Notes: generated by a model not told the origin, from the letters alone. A stretch of 64,000 nucleotides of DNA from Paraburkholderia rhynchosiae (GCF_002879865.1 NZ_PNXY01000005.1:124001-188000), one strand, 5' to 3'; counted from the first letter of the stretch, positions 39,058-49,119 are shown. Numbers and translations are program-made.

Positions 39058-40785
39058 TTATTGATTGCTGCTTTGATCGCCATTCTTGCGCCGTGCAATA
39101 CCCGGCCCAAATGCAAAACCAAAAGCCAGCAGCAGTAACGAAACGGCCAGCACGGTGTTATTGCCGCTCGTCACATACGGCGTGCTGCCAGCAGTGCCTT
39201 GCACCGTGATGTCGAGCGAACCGATCGTGTAGGGCATGAGGCGTCCCAGCACCTTGCCGTTTGCGTCGATCGCGGCGGTCATGCCGGTGTTGGTCGCGCG
39301 CAGCATCGGCCGGCCGGTTTCGAGCGAGCGCATGCGCGCTATCTGCAAGTGCTGGTCGAGTGCGATGGTGTTGCCGAACCAGGCGAGATTAGTCGAGTTG
39401 ATCAATACGCCCGCTGGCGTATCGCTCTCGCGGATGGTCCGCGCGATCTCTTCGCCGAAAATGTCCTCGTAGCAGATGTCGACCGCGACCGGCTGATTGT
39501 GGACGACGAACGGTTTCTGCACCGGGCCGCCGCGCGCGAAATCACCGAGCGGAATGTTCATCAGATTGACGAACCAGCGAAAGCCCCACGGCACGAATTC
39601 CCCGAACGGCACGAGGTGATGCTTGTCGTAACGGTAGATGCCGCGTGTGCCCGGCGTGACGCCGAACAGGCTGTTCGTATAGTCGACCACACGGCCCTCG
39701 GGCGTGACGGAGCCGCCGATCGCGCCGAACAGAATCGCGCTGCCCGTCGAGTCAGCAAAGCTGCGCACCGCCGACGCGAACGGCGCCGGCAACTGCTGCG
39801 CCAGCACGGGAATGGCGGTCTCCGGCGTGACGATCAGATCGGCGGGCTTCGCGGTAATCATCTGCTGATACTGGTCGATGGCGGCGCGCATGCCCGCTTC
39901 CTCGAACTTCATCTCCTGTTTCACATCGCCTTGCAGCAGACGCACGGTTAGCGGCGCGTTGGCCGGCACAGTCCATTTGGCGAGCGGCAACAGCAGGCCG
40001 GCGGCGATCAGCGCCAGCGCGATGCCGCCCGGCACCGCAACCCGTGCCACGCTTCCACGAACGCTTGCGCCTCTGGAGGAGGTGACTTCGCGAGGTTCGG
40101 GCGGACGGCGCCGGAGCGGCAGCAACGCCAGAAGCGCCTGCACGATCAACGCGGCCACGAGCGCGAGCATCCAGCCGACGCCGTACACGCCCGCCAGCGG
40201 CGCGAACCCTGCCAACGGACCGTCGACTTGTGCATAGCCGCTCGCGAGCCACGGAAAGCCGGTGAACACCGTGCCGCGCAACCATTCGCTCACAGCCCAC
40301 GCGCTCGCGAAACCCAGCGCGCCATGCCAGGTCGGCGAGAACGGCGTATCGATGCTTGAAGCGCCGCTACGCGCGTGGCCGGCGCAGAACGACCAGATGC
40401 CCGCAGCCAAAGCCGGGTACAGCGCGAGGTAAAGAGAAAACAGCACGAGCGCCGTGCCCGCGAGCGGCGCGGGCATGCCGCCATAAAAATGCATGCTGAC
40501 GTACAGCCACCACACACCGGTCACGAAGTTGCCGAAGCCGAACGCGCCGCCCGTCAGCGCGGCACTCTTCCAGCCGGTGCTGCGCGTCAGCCAGCCGAAA
40601 AAGAACACGAAGATCGCGAGTTCGAGCCAGCCGCCGTGCGGCGTCGGAGCGAACGACAGCGTATTGGCCGCGCCGGCCGCGAGCGCGACAAGGTAGTGCC
40701 AGCGAGGAAGCGTACGGACGCGAGTGAGCTGTGCAGCGGAAGCGTTCACACCGTGACGCGAAGAGGAAGTGATCGGGTCGGCCAT
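39058..40785 (-). CDS. lnt: Apolipoprotein N-acyltransferase
   Basis: A 575-residue inner-membrane enzyme adding the third acyl chain to lipoproteins. About six hydrophobic segments in residues 28-240 precede a periplasmic nitrilase-fold domain. The catalytic triad is Glu in VTPETAIPV (about 320), Lys in YDKHHLVPFGEFVPWG (about 386) and Cys in VDICYEDIFGEE (about 438). It is somewhat longer than E. coli Lnt (512, recalled). The start is ATG 40785; the preceding 46 residues of open frame lie in the corC-lnt gap. It ends the phoH-ybeY-chaC-corC-lnt series. Confidence 0.94.
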   Translation of the reverse strand: MADPITSSSRHGVNASAAQLTRVRTLPRWHYLVALAAGAANTLSFAPTPHGGWLELAIFVFFFGWLTRSTGWKSAALTGGAFGFGNFVTGVWWLYVSMHFYGGMPAPLAGTALVLFSLYLALYPALAAGIWSFCAGHARSGASSIDTPFSPTWHGALGFASAWAVSEWLRGTVFTGFPWLASGYAQVDGPLAGFAPLAGVYGVGWMLALVAALIVQALLALLPLRRRPPEPREVTSSRGASVRGSVARVAVPGGIALALIAAGLLLPLAKWTVPANAPLTVRLLQGDVKQEMKFEEAGMRAAIDQYQQMITAKPADLIVTPETAIPVLAQQLPAPFASAVRSFADSTGSAILFGAIGGSVTPEGRVVDYTNSLFGVTPGTRGIYRYDKHHLVPFGEFVPWGFRWFVNLMNIPLGDFARGGPVQKPFVVHNQPVAVDICYEDIFGEEIARTIRESDTPAGVLINSTNLAWFGNTIALDQHLQIARMRSLETGRPMLRATNTGMTAAIDANGKVLGRLMPYTIGSLDITVQGTAGSTPYVTSGNNTVLAVSLLLLAFGFAFGPGIARRKNGDQSSNQ

Positions 40786-40879
40786 TGTTGCGCGGTCGGC
40801 GTGAGGAGTGACAAGTGGAGTGACGAGTTTCGAAAGCGAGACAAGACGAGGAGGCGCGGGCCGCGAGGCAAGCGGCCGC

Positions 40880-41773
40880 TCAGGTCTGCACGTGCTGCGC
40901 TTCGCGTTCGCGCTGACCGGCAAGCGGATCGCGCCGCACCAGCAGCATGTGAACCTGGCGGGCGTCGCCGCGCAGAATTTCGAAGATCAGGTCGTCGATA
41001 CGAACCTTCTCGCCGCGATGCGGCACGCGCCCGAAATGATGCGTGACGAGCCCGCCGATCGTGTCCACTTCTTCGTCTGAATAGCGGGTGCCGAACGCTT
41101 CGTTGAACTGCTCGATCTCGGTCAGCGCACGCACCCGGAAGCGCCCGTCCGGCGAGGCGATGATGTTGCCGCTTTCTTCGTCGAAATCGTATTCGTCTTC
41201 GATGTCGCCGACGATCTGCTCCAGCACGTCCTCGATCGTGATCAGGCCGGCCACGCCGCCGTATTCGTCGACCACCACCGCGAGGTGATTGCGATTCACG
41301 CGAAAGTCGTGCAGCAGCACGTTAAGCCGCTTTGATTCGGGGATGAAGACGGCGGGGCGCAGCATGCCGCGCACGTCGAACTCTTCTTCGGCGTAGTAGC
41401 GCAGCAGGTCTTTCGCGAGCAGCACGCCGATGATGTTGTCGCGATTGCCTTCGTAGACCGGATAGCGCGAGTGCGCTTTTTCCAGCACGTACGGAATAAA
41501 TTCGGCGGGACTCTCCGCGATGTTGATCGCGTCCATTTGAGCACGCGGCACCATGATGTCACGCGCGCTCAGTTCGGAGACCTGGAACACGCCTTCGATC
41601 ATCGACAGCGAGTCGGCGTCGATCAGGTTGCGCTCGTGCGCGTCCTGCAGAATTTCAAGGAGTTCGGCGCGCGAGTCGGGCTCGGGCGAGATGAAATCGG
41701 TCAGACGCTCGAGTAGCGAGCGTTTTTCCTGCGGTTTGTCGGTGTGGCGTCGACTGGGATACGTGTCGTTCAT
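40880..41773 (-). CDS. corC: CorC/YbeX-type CBS-pair protein
   Basis: A 297-residue cytoplasmic protein linked to magnesium/cobalt homeostasis and, in E. coli, to ribosome function. Two CBS domains occupy about 75-200 (DIMVPRAQMDAI; YPVYEGNRDNIIGVLLAKDLL; HLAVVVDEYGGVAGLITIEDVLEQIVGDIEDEYD). A CorC_HlyC domain fills about 215-290 (RVRALTEIEQFNEAFGT). There is no DUF21 membrane domain, as in CorC rather than HlyC-type exporters. ATG 41773 (MNDTYPSRRHTDKPQEKRSLLERLTDF) is the family start. It lies 94 bp upstream of lnt. Confidence 0.93.
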   Translation of the reverse strand: MNDTYPSRRHTDKPQEKRSLLERLTDFISPEPDSRAELLEILQDAHERNLIDADSLSMIEGVFQVSELSARDIMVPRAQMDAINIAESPAEFIPYVLEKAHSRYPVYEGNRDNIIGVLLAKDLLRYYAEEEFDVRGMLRPAVFIPESKRLNVLLHDFRVNRNHLAVVVDEYGGVAGLITIEDVLEQIVGDIEDEYDFDEESGNIIASPDGRFRVRALTEIEQFNEAFGTRYSDEEVDTIGGLVTHHFGRVPHRGEKVRIDDLIFEILRGDARQVHMLLVRRDPLAGQREREAQHVQT

Positions 41774-42000
41774 GGTAGTGCGCCCGGCAAAACTGGGCGC
41801 GCTGTTGCAGAGCATTAAGGATACACCACGCACATGGCAGGACCGTGTCCCGCCGGGCCGGGCGATGAATGAAACCGGGCTGACACCGGTCCGCCGCAAC
41901 GCGCGGACCATGGGTCAATCCTAACTGATTACGTGGCGAAAAGCGTTTCGGAGAAAAAAACGGCGAGGCAACGCACGCGCGGCCGACGCCATTTAGTGGC

Positions 42001-42726
42001 TTATTCGCCCGCCTGTTTGCCCGCTTGCGGCTGCGTCCGCAGTTCAGCGCCCGCCGAATCGATCTCGCGATCCGGGGCGCAGCAGCGCGCAAGCAGCGCT
42101 TCCAGCGCGCGGTCGGGCATGCCGCTTTCGCGCAGCGCGTGAACCGTGCGGCTCACGTAGTCGAGCGTCGTGCCGTAGCGGCCACGCGCGCAGCCGAACA
42201 CGGTTTTGACGACCTCGTCGCCGAGCTTGCCGGTGTAGCTGGGCACGTCGCGCCGCATCACGAACGCAAGTGCATCCACGCGTCGTCCATCGGCCAGCAC
42301 GCACGGCAGCCAAGCCGGCCGGTATGAACCCATCGCCATTTCGCGGCGCCACAGCGCTTCCAGATGCGGCATGGCGCCTTGCGCCGCCAGACGAAACGCA
42401 ATGCCCGTGCAGGAGCCGCCGCGATCGAGCGCGAGCACGAGCCCCGGCTGTTCCGGCGTGCCCCGGTTCACGCGCGACCAGAGATACAGCCCGCGGTGAT
42501 AACCGTGCACTTTCGAGCGTGTCGCTTCGACGGTGGGCAGGCCGGGATTCCAGATCAGCGAGCCATAGCCGAACAGCCACAAGTCGCGCTGACGGTCCCA
42601 GTCGCGCAGCGAGCATTCGAGCGATGCCCGCAATTCCTCGTCCGTGAGCAGCCTCGACTCGCCCAGCGCAGGCGGATAATCCGGGCAGGGCGTTGGGGTG
42701 TCGGCATCAGGAGAAAAGGCGCTCAC
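42001..42726 (-). CDS. chaC: ChaC-type gamma-glutamylcyclotransferase
   Basis: A 241-residue ChaC-family enzyme that degrades glutathione to 5-oxoproline and Cys-Gly. The signature WLFGYGSLIWNPG is at about residues 50-62, where YGSL binds the substrate, and the catalytic Glu should lie in the segment around MAMGSYRPAWLP (about 130). It stands between ybeY and corC on the same strand, with only 18 bp to ybeY, so it is probably part of that operon. A C-terminal Gln/Gly/Ala tail follows the domain. Confidence 0.88.
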   Translation of the reverse strand: MSAFSPDADTPTPCPDYPPALGESRLLTDEELRASLECSLRDWDRQRDLWLFGYGSLIWNPGLPTVEATRSKVHGYHRGLYLWSRVNRGTPEQPGLVLALDRGGSCTGIAFRLAAQGAMPHLEALWRREMAMGSYRPAWLPCVLADGRRVDALAFVMRRDVPSYTGKLGDEVVKTVFGCARGRYGTTLDYVSRTVHALRESGMPDRALEALLARCCAPDREIDSAGAELRTQPQAGKQAGE

Positions 42727-42744
42727 GGTCGGTCCTGACGACGG

Positions 42745-43206
42745 TTATCGGTAAGGGTCGGGAAAACCGAGCTTGCTGAGAATCTCGGTTTCGATCGCTT
42801 CCATTTCCTCGGCTTCTTCCTCGACTTCGTGGTCGTAGCCCTGGGCGTGGAGCGTGCCGTGCACCAGCAGATGCGCGTAGTGCGCGATGAGCGGCTTGCC
42901 CTGCTCGGCCGCTTCTTTCTCGACGACCGGGCAGCACAGGATCAGATCGCCCGTCACAGGATCGTCTTCCGATTCCGCGTACGCGAAGGTCAGCACATTG
43001 GTCGAATAGTCCTTGCCGCGGTAAGTGCGGTTCAGCGTGCGGCCTTCTTCGGCGTCGACGAAACGTACGGTCAGCTCGCCGTCCGCGAAAAGGGCGGCCT
43101 TGACCCAGCCGGCCACCGTGGCGCGCGGCAACAGCGCCTTATGTTCCGGCCATGCCTTGCCGGCCGGGAATTGCAGGTTCAGCGTCAGTTTCGGAGTGCG
43201 GCTCAT
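42745..43206 (-). CDS. ybeY: Endoribonuclease YbeY (16S rRNA maturation)
   Basis: A 153-residue zinc-dependent RNase acting in 16S rRNA 3'-end processing and ribosome quality control. The zinc site is the H-x3-H-x5-H motif in [16 protein letters not shown] (about residues 113-128). The segment [15 protein letters not shown] (about 72) is also diagnostic. The start at 43206 ([13 protein letters not shown]) gives the usual size; the frame is open 97 codons upstream but Arg/Thr-rich. It lies between phoH and chaC. Confidence 0.94.
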   Translation of the reverse strand: MSRTPKLTLNLQFPAGKAWPEHKALLPRATVAGWVKAALFADGELTVRFVDAEEGRTLNRTYRGKDYSTNVLTFAYAESEDDPVTGDLILCCPVVEKEAAEQGKPLIAHYAHLLVHGTLHAQGYDHEVEEEAEEMEAIETEILSKLGFPDPYR

Positions 43207-43345
43207 GCTTGTTCGAAGTGATGCGCGAGGTATTGCGCGGCTTGTTGCGCAGTCCGTCGCGCGACATGCGGCGCGTGTTTTTGCGCCAACTGTCGTAGGG
43301 TGAGCTGCGGCAGTTTCAGTGCGACTCGGCGCGCATCCGGCCGCA

Positions 43346-44425
43346 TCAACGCGAATCCGCCGGACTGGCGGTCTTCTGCGAATGCGCGTCGTACGCCTCG
43401 ACGATTCGCGCGACCAGCGGATGCCGCACCACGTCCGCGCTGGTAAAGCGCGTGAGCGCAATGCCGCGCACGTCGGACAGAACCTGCTGCGCTTCAATAA
43501 GCCCGCTCTTGTGGCCGCGCGGCAAATCGATCTGCGTCGTGTCGCCGGTCACCACGGCTTTCGAGCCGAAGCCGATCCGCGTGAGGAACATTTTCATCTG
43601 CTCGGGCGTGGTGTTCTGCGCCTCGTCCAGAATGATGAACGCGTGATTGAGCGTGCGGCCGCGCATATACGCGAGCGGCGCGATTTCGATCATCTGTCGC
43701 TCGAACATCTTCGCGGTTTTGTCGAAGCCGAGCAGGTCGTAGAGCGCGTCGTAGAGCGGACGCAGATACGGATCGACCTTCTGCGCGAGATCGCCCGGCA
43801 GGAAGCCGAGACGCTCGCCCGCTTCGACGGCCGGCCGCGTCAGCACGATGCGTTTGACCTGGTCGCGCTCCAGCGCGTCCACCGCGCAGGCGACCGCGAG
43901 ATAGGTCTTGCCCGTGCCGGCCGGACCCACGCCGAACGTGACGTCGTGCGAGATGATCTGCTTTAAATAATCGCGCTGCGCGGGCGTGCGGCCGCGCAGA
44001 TCGGCGCGCCGCGTGTATAGCTTCGGGCCGAGTTCCTCGAGATCGTCTTCGCCGCTGTCAGCGGGTTGATCGAAGGGATGGTCGGGATTGCCCGGGAAGC
44101 CCGGCTCGCCCGCTTCGTCGCCATTGCCGTTGCCGTTGCCGTTCGTGCGATGCCGCGCCGGGTGGCGCACCTCGACGAGCGCGAGCTGGATGTCGTCGAC
44201 CGACAGGGGATCGCGCGCGTTGTTATAGAAGTTTTCGAGCGCGGTCAGCGCGAGTTTTGAGCCGCGCCCGCGAATCGTGATGCGGTGTCCGCGGCGTTGC
44301 AGCGTCACATCGAGCGCCTGCTCAATCTGACGCAGGTTTTCGTCGAGCGGTCCGCAGAGGTTGGCGAGCCGCGCGTTGTCGTCGCGCGGAGCGGTGAATT
44401 CCAGATGCGGCTGAGTGGTTTTCAA
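43346..44425 (-). CDS. ybeZ: PhoH-like ATPase (YbeZ)
   Basis: A 359-residue P-loop protein. Walker A is [21 protein letters not shown] near residues 168-188, Walker [25 protein letters not shown] near 265, and [18 protein letters not shown] is the family loop. An N-terminal KH-like region (about 1-80) is typical of YbeZ rather than short PhoH. Residues about 95-125 are a Gly/Asn/Asp-rich linker ([13 protein letters not shown]). YbeZ works with YbeY on RNA. It follows miaB by 75 bp. Confidence 0.93.
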   Translation of the reverse strand: MKTTQPHLEFTAPRDDNARLANLCGPLDENLRQIEQALDVTLQRRGHRITIRGRGSKLALTALENFYNNARDPLSVDDIQLALVEVRHPARHRTNGNGNGNGDEAGEPGFPGNPDHPFDQPADSGEDDLEELGPKLYTRRADLRGRTPAQRDYLKQIISHDVTFGVGPAGTGKTYLAVACAVDALERDQVKRIVLTRPAVEAGERLGFLPGDLAQKVDPYLRPLYDALYDLLGFDKTAKMFERQMIEIAPLAYMRGRTLNHAFIILDEAQNTTPEQMKMFLTRIGFGSKAVVTGDTTQIDLPRGHKSGLIEAQQVLSDVRGIALTRFTSADVVRHPLVARIVEAYDAHSQKTASPADSR

Positions 44426-44500
44426 GGCGGTGAGTCGATCCTGTCGGTTTCAGTACGCGGGCGGCGTCGGGCCGCGCCGCGTCTTTGAGTCAGTCGTCAA

Positions 44501-45886
44501 TCAATGCGTGACGGCGGGCGCGCCGTTTTCTGCGTTGCCGTGCACCAGCACGAGTTCGCCACGCAGCGAATGTGGGTACGCTTTGACGATTTTCACGTCG
44601 ACCATCTGGCCGGTCAGCCGGGCATGCGACGCCACCGGCGCAGGGAAATTCACCACGCGGTTGTTTTCAGTGCGACCCGCGAGTTCGTTCGGGTCTTTAC
44701 GCGCAGGGCGCTCGACCAGAATGCGCTCGATCTTGCCGACCATCGAATCGCTGATGCGCTGCACGTTTTCTTCGATGGTGGCCTGGAGGTGCTGCAAACG
44801 CTTCAATTTCACTTCACGCGGGGTGTCGTCGTGCAGATTCGCTGCCGGCGTGCCCGGACGCGGGCTGTAGATGAACGAAAAGCTCGTGTCGTACTTCATC
44901 TCGTGCACGAGCGCCATCATCTTGTCGAAGTCTTCTTCTGTCTCGCCGGGGAACCCGACGATCATATCCGTCGAAAGCGAGAGATCCGGTCGGATCGCGC
45001 GCAGCTTGCGGATCACGGACTTGTATTCGAGCACGGTGTAGCCGCGCTTCATTGCCATCAGAATGCGGTCGGAGCCGTGCTGGACGGGCAGATGCAAATG
45101 GCTGACCAGCTTCGGCACCTTCGCGTAGGTGTCGATCAGGCGCTGCGTGAATTCCTTCGGATGCGACGTGGTGTAGCGAATCCGTTCAATGCCTGGAATA
45201 TCTGCGACGTATTCGATCAGCGTGGCAAAATCGGCGATTTCCGACGAACCTTGTGTGAGCGCGCCGCGGTAGGCGTTCACGTTCTGGCCGAGCAGCGTGA
45301 CTTCGCGCACGCCCTGGTCTGCAAGACCGGCGATTTCGGTCAGCACGTCGTCGAGTGGACGCGACACTTCTTCGCCGCGCGTGTACGGCACGACGCAATA
45401 GCTGCAGTACTTGCTGCAGCCTTCCATGATCGACACGAACGCGCTCGGGCCTTCCACGCGAGCCGGCGGCAGGTGGTCGAACTTTTCGATTTCCGGGAAC
45501 GAGATATCGACCTGCGCGCGGCCGCTTTCGCGGCGCTTGTCGATCATTTGCGGCAGACGGTGCAGTGTTTGCGGACCGAACACCAGGTCGACATACGGCG
45601 CGCGCGCGACGATCGCCGCACCTTCCTGGCTCGCCACGCAGCCGCCGACGCCGATGATCAGATTCGGATTCGCTTCTTTCAACTCGCGCACGCGGCCGAG
45701 ATCGGAGAACACTTTCTCCTGGGCTTTCTCGCGTACCGAGCAGGTGTTGAACAGAATGACGTCCGCGTCTTCGGGCGTGTCTGTCTTGACGAGGCCTTCA
45801 GCCGCGCCGAGTACGTCGACCATTTTGTCGGAGTCGTACTCGTTCATCTGGCAGCCAAAGGTCTTTACATAAACTTTCTTGGTCAT
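44501..45886 (-). CDS. miaB: tRNA-2-methylthio-N6-dimethylallyladenosine synthase
   Basis: A 461-residue radical-SAM methylthiotransferase modifying A37 of tRNAs. The N-terminal MTTase domain starts [19 protein letters not shown] with the first cluster Cys, and others are in [12 protein letters not shown] and [11 protein letters not shown]. The radical-SAM CxxxCxxC is [16 protein letters not shown] near residue 155. A C-terminal TRAM domain spans about 380-445. It heads the miaB-ybeZ-ybeY-chaC-corC-lnt direction on the minus strand, with its promoter in the 254 bp up to the LysR gene. Confidence 0.96.
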   Translation of the reverse strand: MTKKVYVKTFGCQMNEYDSDKMVDVLGAAEGLVKTDTPEDADVILFNTCSVREKAQEKVFSDLGRVRELKEANPNLIIGVGGCVASQEGAAIVARAPYVDLVFGPQTLHRLPQMIDKRRESGRAQVDISFPEIEKFDHLPPARVEGPSAFVSIMEGCSKYCSYCVVPYTRGEEVSRPLDDVLTEIAGLADQGVREVTLLGQNVNAYRGALTQGSSEIADFATLIEYVADIPGIERIRYTTSHPKEFTQRLIDTYAKVPKLVSHLHLPVQHGSDRILMAMKRGYTVLEYKSVIRKLRAIRPDLSLSTDMIVGFPGETEEDFDKMMALVHEMKYDTSFSFIYSPRPGTPAANLHDDTPREVKLKRLQHLQATIEENVQRISDSMVGKIERILVERPARKDPNELAGRTENNRVVNFPAPVASHARLTGQMVDVKIVKAYPHSLRGELVLVHGNAENGAPAVTH

Positions 45887-46140
45887 CGAATTTCGCCGGT
45901 CGCAGTGGTTAACCTGGGGGCGTCGTATAAAGGGTCAAGGGAGATGCAAGAACGTGCGATAAGCGTGCGATAAGCCCGCGGGACGGCGCTTTCGGCGGAT
46001 CGAGCGGCCCGGGTGGTCGCTTGCCGCGCACGCTTGCAACGTAGCGCAATATTATAGCCCTTCGCCCGATACGGCTTCGGCGCCTCGCTTCTTAGGCTGG
46101 TTTCAACCCTGGTTCTCAACCCGCTTTCTCAGCCGGCTTC

Positions 46141-47115
46141 TCAACCCGCGTTCGCGTTCGCGTCCGCTTCCGCGCGCGGCGGCGCCGGCGGCAGGCCCAG
46201 CAGAGTTTCCAGTTCGTCCGACACTCGCGCGAAGCGCTCGCTCAAAAAATCCAGCAGCACGCGCACGCGCGGCGCCATGAAACGATTGCGGTGGTACAGC
46301 GCGTGCAAGGGCGCGTCCGGATAACGCCATTCTGGCAGCAGGATTTTCAGGCCGTCGGCGCGCAGGTCCGCTTCCACGTCCCACATCGACTTGATCACGA
46401 TGCCGTAGCCGCGCAGCGCCCATTCGCGAGCGACGGCGCCGTCATTGGTCTCGCGCGCGGTTTCGACCGGCACGGTGTAGTGCTGCACTTCGTCGCCGCG
46501 CGTGAAGCGCCACTCGTTGACCGGTCCGGAACCGGTGCTGAGCACGATGCAATCGAAATTCGCCAGATCGTGGGGGGCTTTCGGCTCGCCCTTGCGCGCG
46601 ATGTACTCCGGCGACGCGCACAGCACGCGCCGGTTCGGCGCCAGCTTGCGCGCCACGAGCGAGCTGTCCTGCGGCACGCCGAAGCGGATCGCCAGGTCGA
46701 TGTCCTCCTGCACGAGGTTCGACAGCGAGTCCGAGAGCGTTAGCGCGAACGTCACTTCGGGATAGAGCGCATTGAATTCGTCGAGCCAGTGCATCAGCAG
46801 ATTGCGACCGAAGTCCGAAGTCGCCGACACGCGCACCTTGCCGCGCACCACGCCTTGCCCGGCTTGCAGCGCGGCTTTCGCGTCGTCGAGCGATTGCAGC
46901 GCCTGGCGGCAGCAGTTGAGATAGAGACGCCCTTCGTCGGTGAGCCGCAACTGGCGGGTAGTGCGCTCAAACAGGCGCGCTTTTAGCCCGGCTTCGAGCT
47001 TCGCGAGACGCGCGCTCGCGGCGGCGGGCGTGAGCCCCATCTTGCGGCCCGCCGCCGACAGGCTGGCCTGCTGCGCCGCTTCGACGAAGAGGCGAATGTC
47101 GCCGAGGTTATCCAT
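46141..47115 (-). CDS. LysR-family transcriptional regulator
   Basis: A 324-residue LysR regulator of the CrgA/DmlR-like branch. The HTH lies in residues 1-60 (DNLGDIRLFVEAAQQASLSA; LTPAAASARLAKLEAGLKAR), and the ligand domain from about 90 includes VRGKVRVSATSDFGRNLL. The tail is Ala/Asn-rich. The ATG at 47115 is preferred over a TTG four codons upstream that lies inside a perfect 19-bp inverted repeat (47122-47140), a probable autoregulatory operator. It is divergent from a VOC-family gene and an MFS exporter, the likely targets. Confidence 0.88.
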   Translation of the reverse strand: MDNLGDIRLFVEAAQQASLSAAGRKMGLTPAAASARLAKLEAGLKARLFERTTRQLRLTDEGRLYLNCCRQALQSLDDAKAALQAGQGVVRGKVRVSATSDFGRNLLMHWLDEFNALYPEVTFALTLSDSLSNLVQEDIDLAIRFGVPQDSSLVARKLAPNRRVLCASPEYIARKGEPKAPHDLANFDCIVLSTGSGPVNEWRFTRGDEVQHYTVPVETARETNDGAVAREWALRGYGIVIKSMWDVEADLRADGLKILLPEWRYPDAPLHALYHRNRFMAPRVRVLLDFLSERFARVSDELETLLGLPPAPPRAEADANANAG

Positions 47116-47121
47116 CGTTTG

Positions 47122-47140
47122 TTTCAAATAGTATTTGAAA
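47122..47140. promoter_or_regulatory. Perfect palindrome, candidate LysR operator
   Basis: TTTCAAAT, spacer AGT, ATTTGAAA: 8-bp arms with no mismatch, 6 bp upstream of the LysR ATG and in the divergent gap. A further partial copy, CTTCAAATG, follows about 4 bases later. Confidence 0.62.
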
Positions 47141-47234
47141 ATGCTTCAAATGCTACGCCAATTATCAAATCACCGCGGCATCGCGACAATTCGCTTGTCG
47201 AAAAATCATGCGGTGCCGCCAGCCGCCTGAAACC

Positions 47235-47645
47235 ATGCAATTCGATCACGCGACCATCGTCACCGCCGACCTCGACAACGCCCGGCGTTTCTTCGTCGAT
47301 GTAGCCGGTTTGACGCAAGGCTCGCGTCCGCCGTTTTCGGTTGACGGCTACTGGCTGTATGCGGACGGGCGCGCGGTGATCCATCTGGTCAACGCGACGG
47401 ACCCGGCCCCGTCTCCGGCCCCGGCGGTCAGAGCGGCGCCGCGCATCCACCACATCGCGTTCCGTCTGCAAAGCGCCGCCGAATGGCAGGCGCTGCTCAC
47501 GCGCCTGCGTGCAACCGGCGTCGACTATCAGACTGCGCAAGTGCCGCCGATAGGACCGCAACAAGCCGCAATGCAGATATTCGTGGCGCTGGCGCCGCGT
47601 GTCGTCGTCGAGTTCGTGACGGCGCTGCAGCACGCTCAACCGTAA
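47235..47645 (+). CDS. VOC/glyoxalase-fold protein
   Basis: A 136-residue protein of the vicinal oxygen chelate superfamily. The beta-alpha-beta-beta-beta start MQFDHATIVTADLDNARRFF and the second half IHHIAFRLQSAAEWQALLTRL carry the expected His of the metal site (His5 and the HH pair near 79), and a C-terminal Glu in VVVEFVT fits the third or fourth ligand. VOC members include glyoxalases, dioxygenases and antibiotic-resistance proteins; no specific function is assignable. It is followed 15 bp later by an MFS exporter and faces a LysR regulator. Confidence 0.82.
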   Translation: MQFDHATIVTADLDNARRFFVDVAGLTQGSRPPFSVDGYWLYADGRAVIHLVNATDPAPSPAPAVRAAPRIHHIAFRLQSAAEWQALLTRLRATGVDYQTAQVPPIGPQQAAMQIFVALAPRVVVEFVTALQHAQP

Positions 47646-47660
47646 AACCTGGAGAACAAC

Positions 47661-48848
47661 ATGCCGATTCCATTACTCGCGCTCGCGATCAGCGCCTTCG
47701 CTATCGGAACCACCGAGTTCGTCATCATGGGCTTGCTGCCCGAGGTCGCGCGCGATCTGATGGTGTCGATCCCGTCGGCGGGATTGCTGGTGAGCGGCTA
47801 TGCGCTCGGCGTTGCGGTCGGCGCGCCGCTGCTCGCGGTCGTCACGAGCAGAATGCCGCGCAAGCTCGCGTTGCAGTTGCTGATGGGCGTGTTCATCGTC
47901 GGCAATACGCTGTGCGCGGTTGCGTCGAGCTATTCGGTGCTGATGATCGCGCGCGTGGTGACGTCGTTCGCGCATGGCTCGTTCTTCGGCATTGGCGCGG
48001 TCGTGGCGGCGTCGCTCGTGCCGCCTGAGAAGCGCGCGAGCGCGATTGCACTGATGTTCACCGGCCTCACGCTCGCAAACGTGCTCGGCGTGCCGTTCGG
48101 CACGTTCGTCGGCCAGGAGTTCGGCTGGCGCGCGGCGTTCTGGATTGTCAGCGCGTTCGGCGTGCTGTCGCTCCTGGGCGTGACCGCACTGGTACCCAAT
48201 CGCCACGATTCCGGCCCCGCCGGTCTCGGCCACGAAGTGCGCGTGCTGAAAGACCCCCAGGTATGGACCGCGCTAGCGATGACAGTGCTCGGCTTTGGCG
48301 GCGTGTTCGTCGTGTTCACCTATGTCGCGCCGATTCTCGAACAGGTGAGCGGCTTCTCGCCGCGTGGCGTGACGCTGATTCTCGTGCTGTTCGGTGTAGG
48401 ACTCACGGTCGGCAATACGGTGGGCGGCAAGCTCGCGGACCGCGCGCTGATGCCTTCGTTGATGGCCATTCTCGTGGCGCTCGCGGTCGTGATGGCGATC
48501 TTCACGCGCACGAGTCATTCGCCCGTGGCCGCGGCGATCACGGTGTTCGTCTGGGGCATTGCCGCGTTCGCGACGGTGCCGCCGCTGCAGATGCGTGTGG
48601 TGGAGAAGGCCGCCAAGGCGCCGAATCTTGCGTCGACGTTGAACATCGGCGCGTTCAATGTCGGCAATGCTGGCGGCGCGTGGCTCGGTGGTCTCGTGAT
48701 CGATCACGGCCATTCGCTCGATACATTGCCGTGGGTCGCGGCGGCAGTGACCGTGGCCGCCTTGTTGCTGACGTGGTTCGCGTCGCGCATGGATACGCCG
48801 TCCCGGGAGTTGGCGCAGCGTGGCGTGCAGGTGCGCGAGCGGGCGTGA
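47661..48848 (+). CDS. MFS efflux transporter, AraJ-like (DHA1)
   Basis: A 395-residue, about 12-segment inner-membrane transporter. MPIPLLALAISAFAIGTTEFVIMGLLPEV with one turn of context is typical of AraJ/YdhP-type exporters, and MLIARVVTSFAHGSFFGIGAVVAAS near 95 matches the family's motif C/B region. It is co-directional with the VOC gene (15 bp gap, GGAG upstream of ATG) and probably controlled by the divergent LysR regulator. Substrate unknown; families of this type export sugars, purines or drugs. Confidence 0.87.
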   Translation: MPIPLLALAISAFAIGTTEFVIMGLLPEVARDLMVSIPSAGLLVSGYALGVAVGAPLLAVVTSRMPRKLALQLLMGVFIVGNTLCAVASSYSVLMIARVVTSFAHGSFFGIGAVVAASLVPPEKRASAIALMFTGLTLANVLGVPFGTFVGQEFGWRAAFWIVSAFGVLSLLGVTALVPNRHDSGPAGLGHEVRVLKDPQVWTALAMTVLGFGGVFVVFTYVAPILEQVSGFSPRGVTLILVLFGVGLTVGNTVGGKLADRALMPSLMAILVALAVVMAIFTRTSHSPVAAAITVFVWGIAAFATVPPLQMRVVEKAAKAPNLASTLNIGAFNVGNAGGAWLGGLVIDHGHSLDTLPWVAAAVTVAALLLTWFASRMDTPSRELAQRGVQVRERA

Positions 48849-49119
48849 ATGTGTGAACGTGTGAAGGCTTCTGAAGGTGTCTCAACGTGCGCATCCGCCA
48901 CCGCCACCGGATCCGCCACCGCGTACAGGCGAGATTGCCGGCGTCTCCAGGAAACCGCCACCGCCCGCATATGAAAAAACCGCAAAAGCTTTGCGAGAAA
49001 CGCCCTCCGCAATGCTGATAACAGTGTGAAGATAACTTCGTTGGGCGCGACCGGGCGCGATGCTATCTTGCTTCCACTAACCGCTTGCCCGCCGTTTGGC
49101 GGCGCTTCTGGAGGCAATC
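48849..49119 (+). other. Gap with short CCGCCACCG repeats
   Basis: Between the MFS and XRE genes. ATCCGCCACCG occurs at 48893-48903 and 48911-48921, and ACCGCCACCG at 48954-48963. No gene or terminator is evident. The XRE-cupin gene's promoter should lie in the 3' part. Confidence 0.4.
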
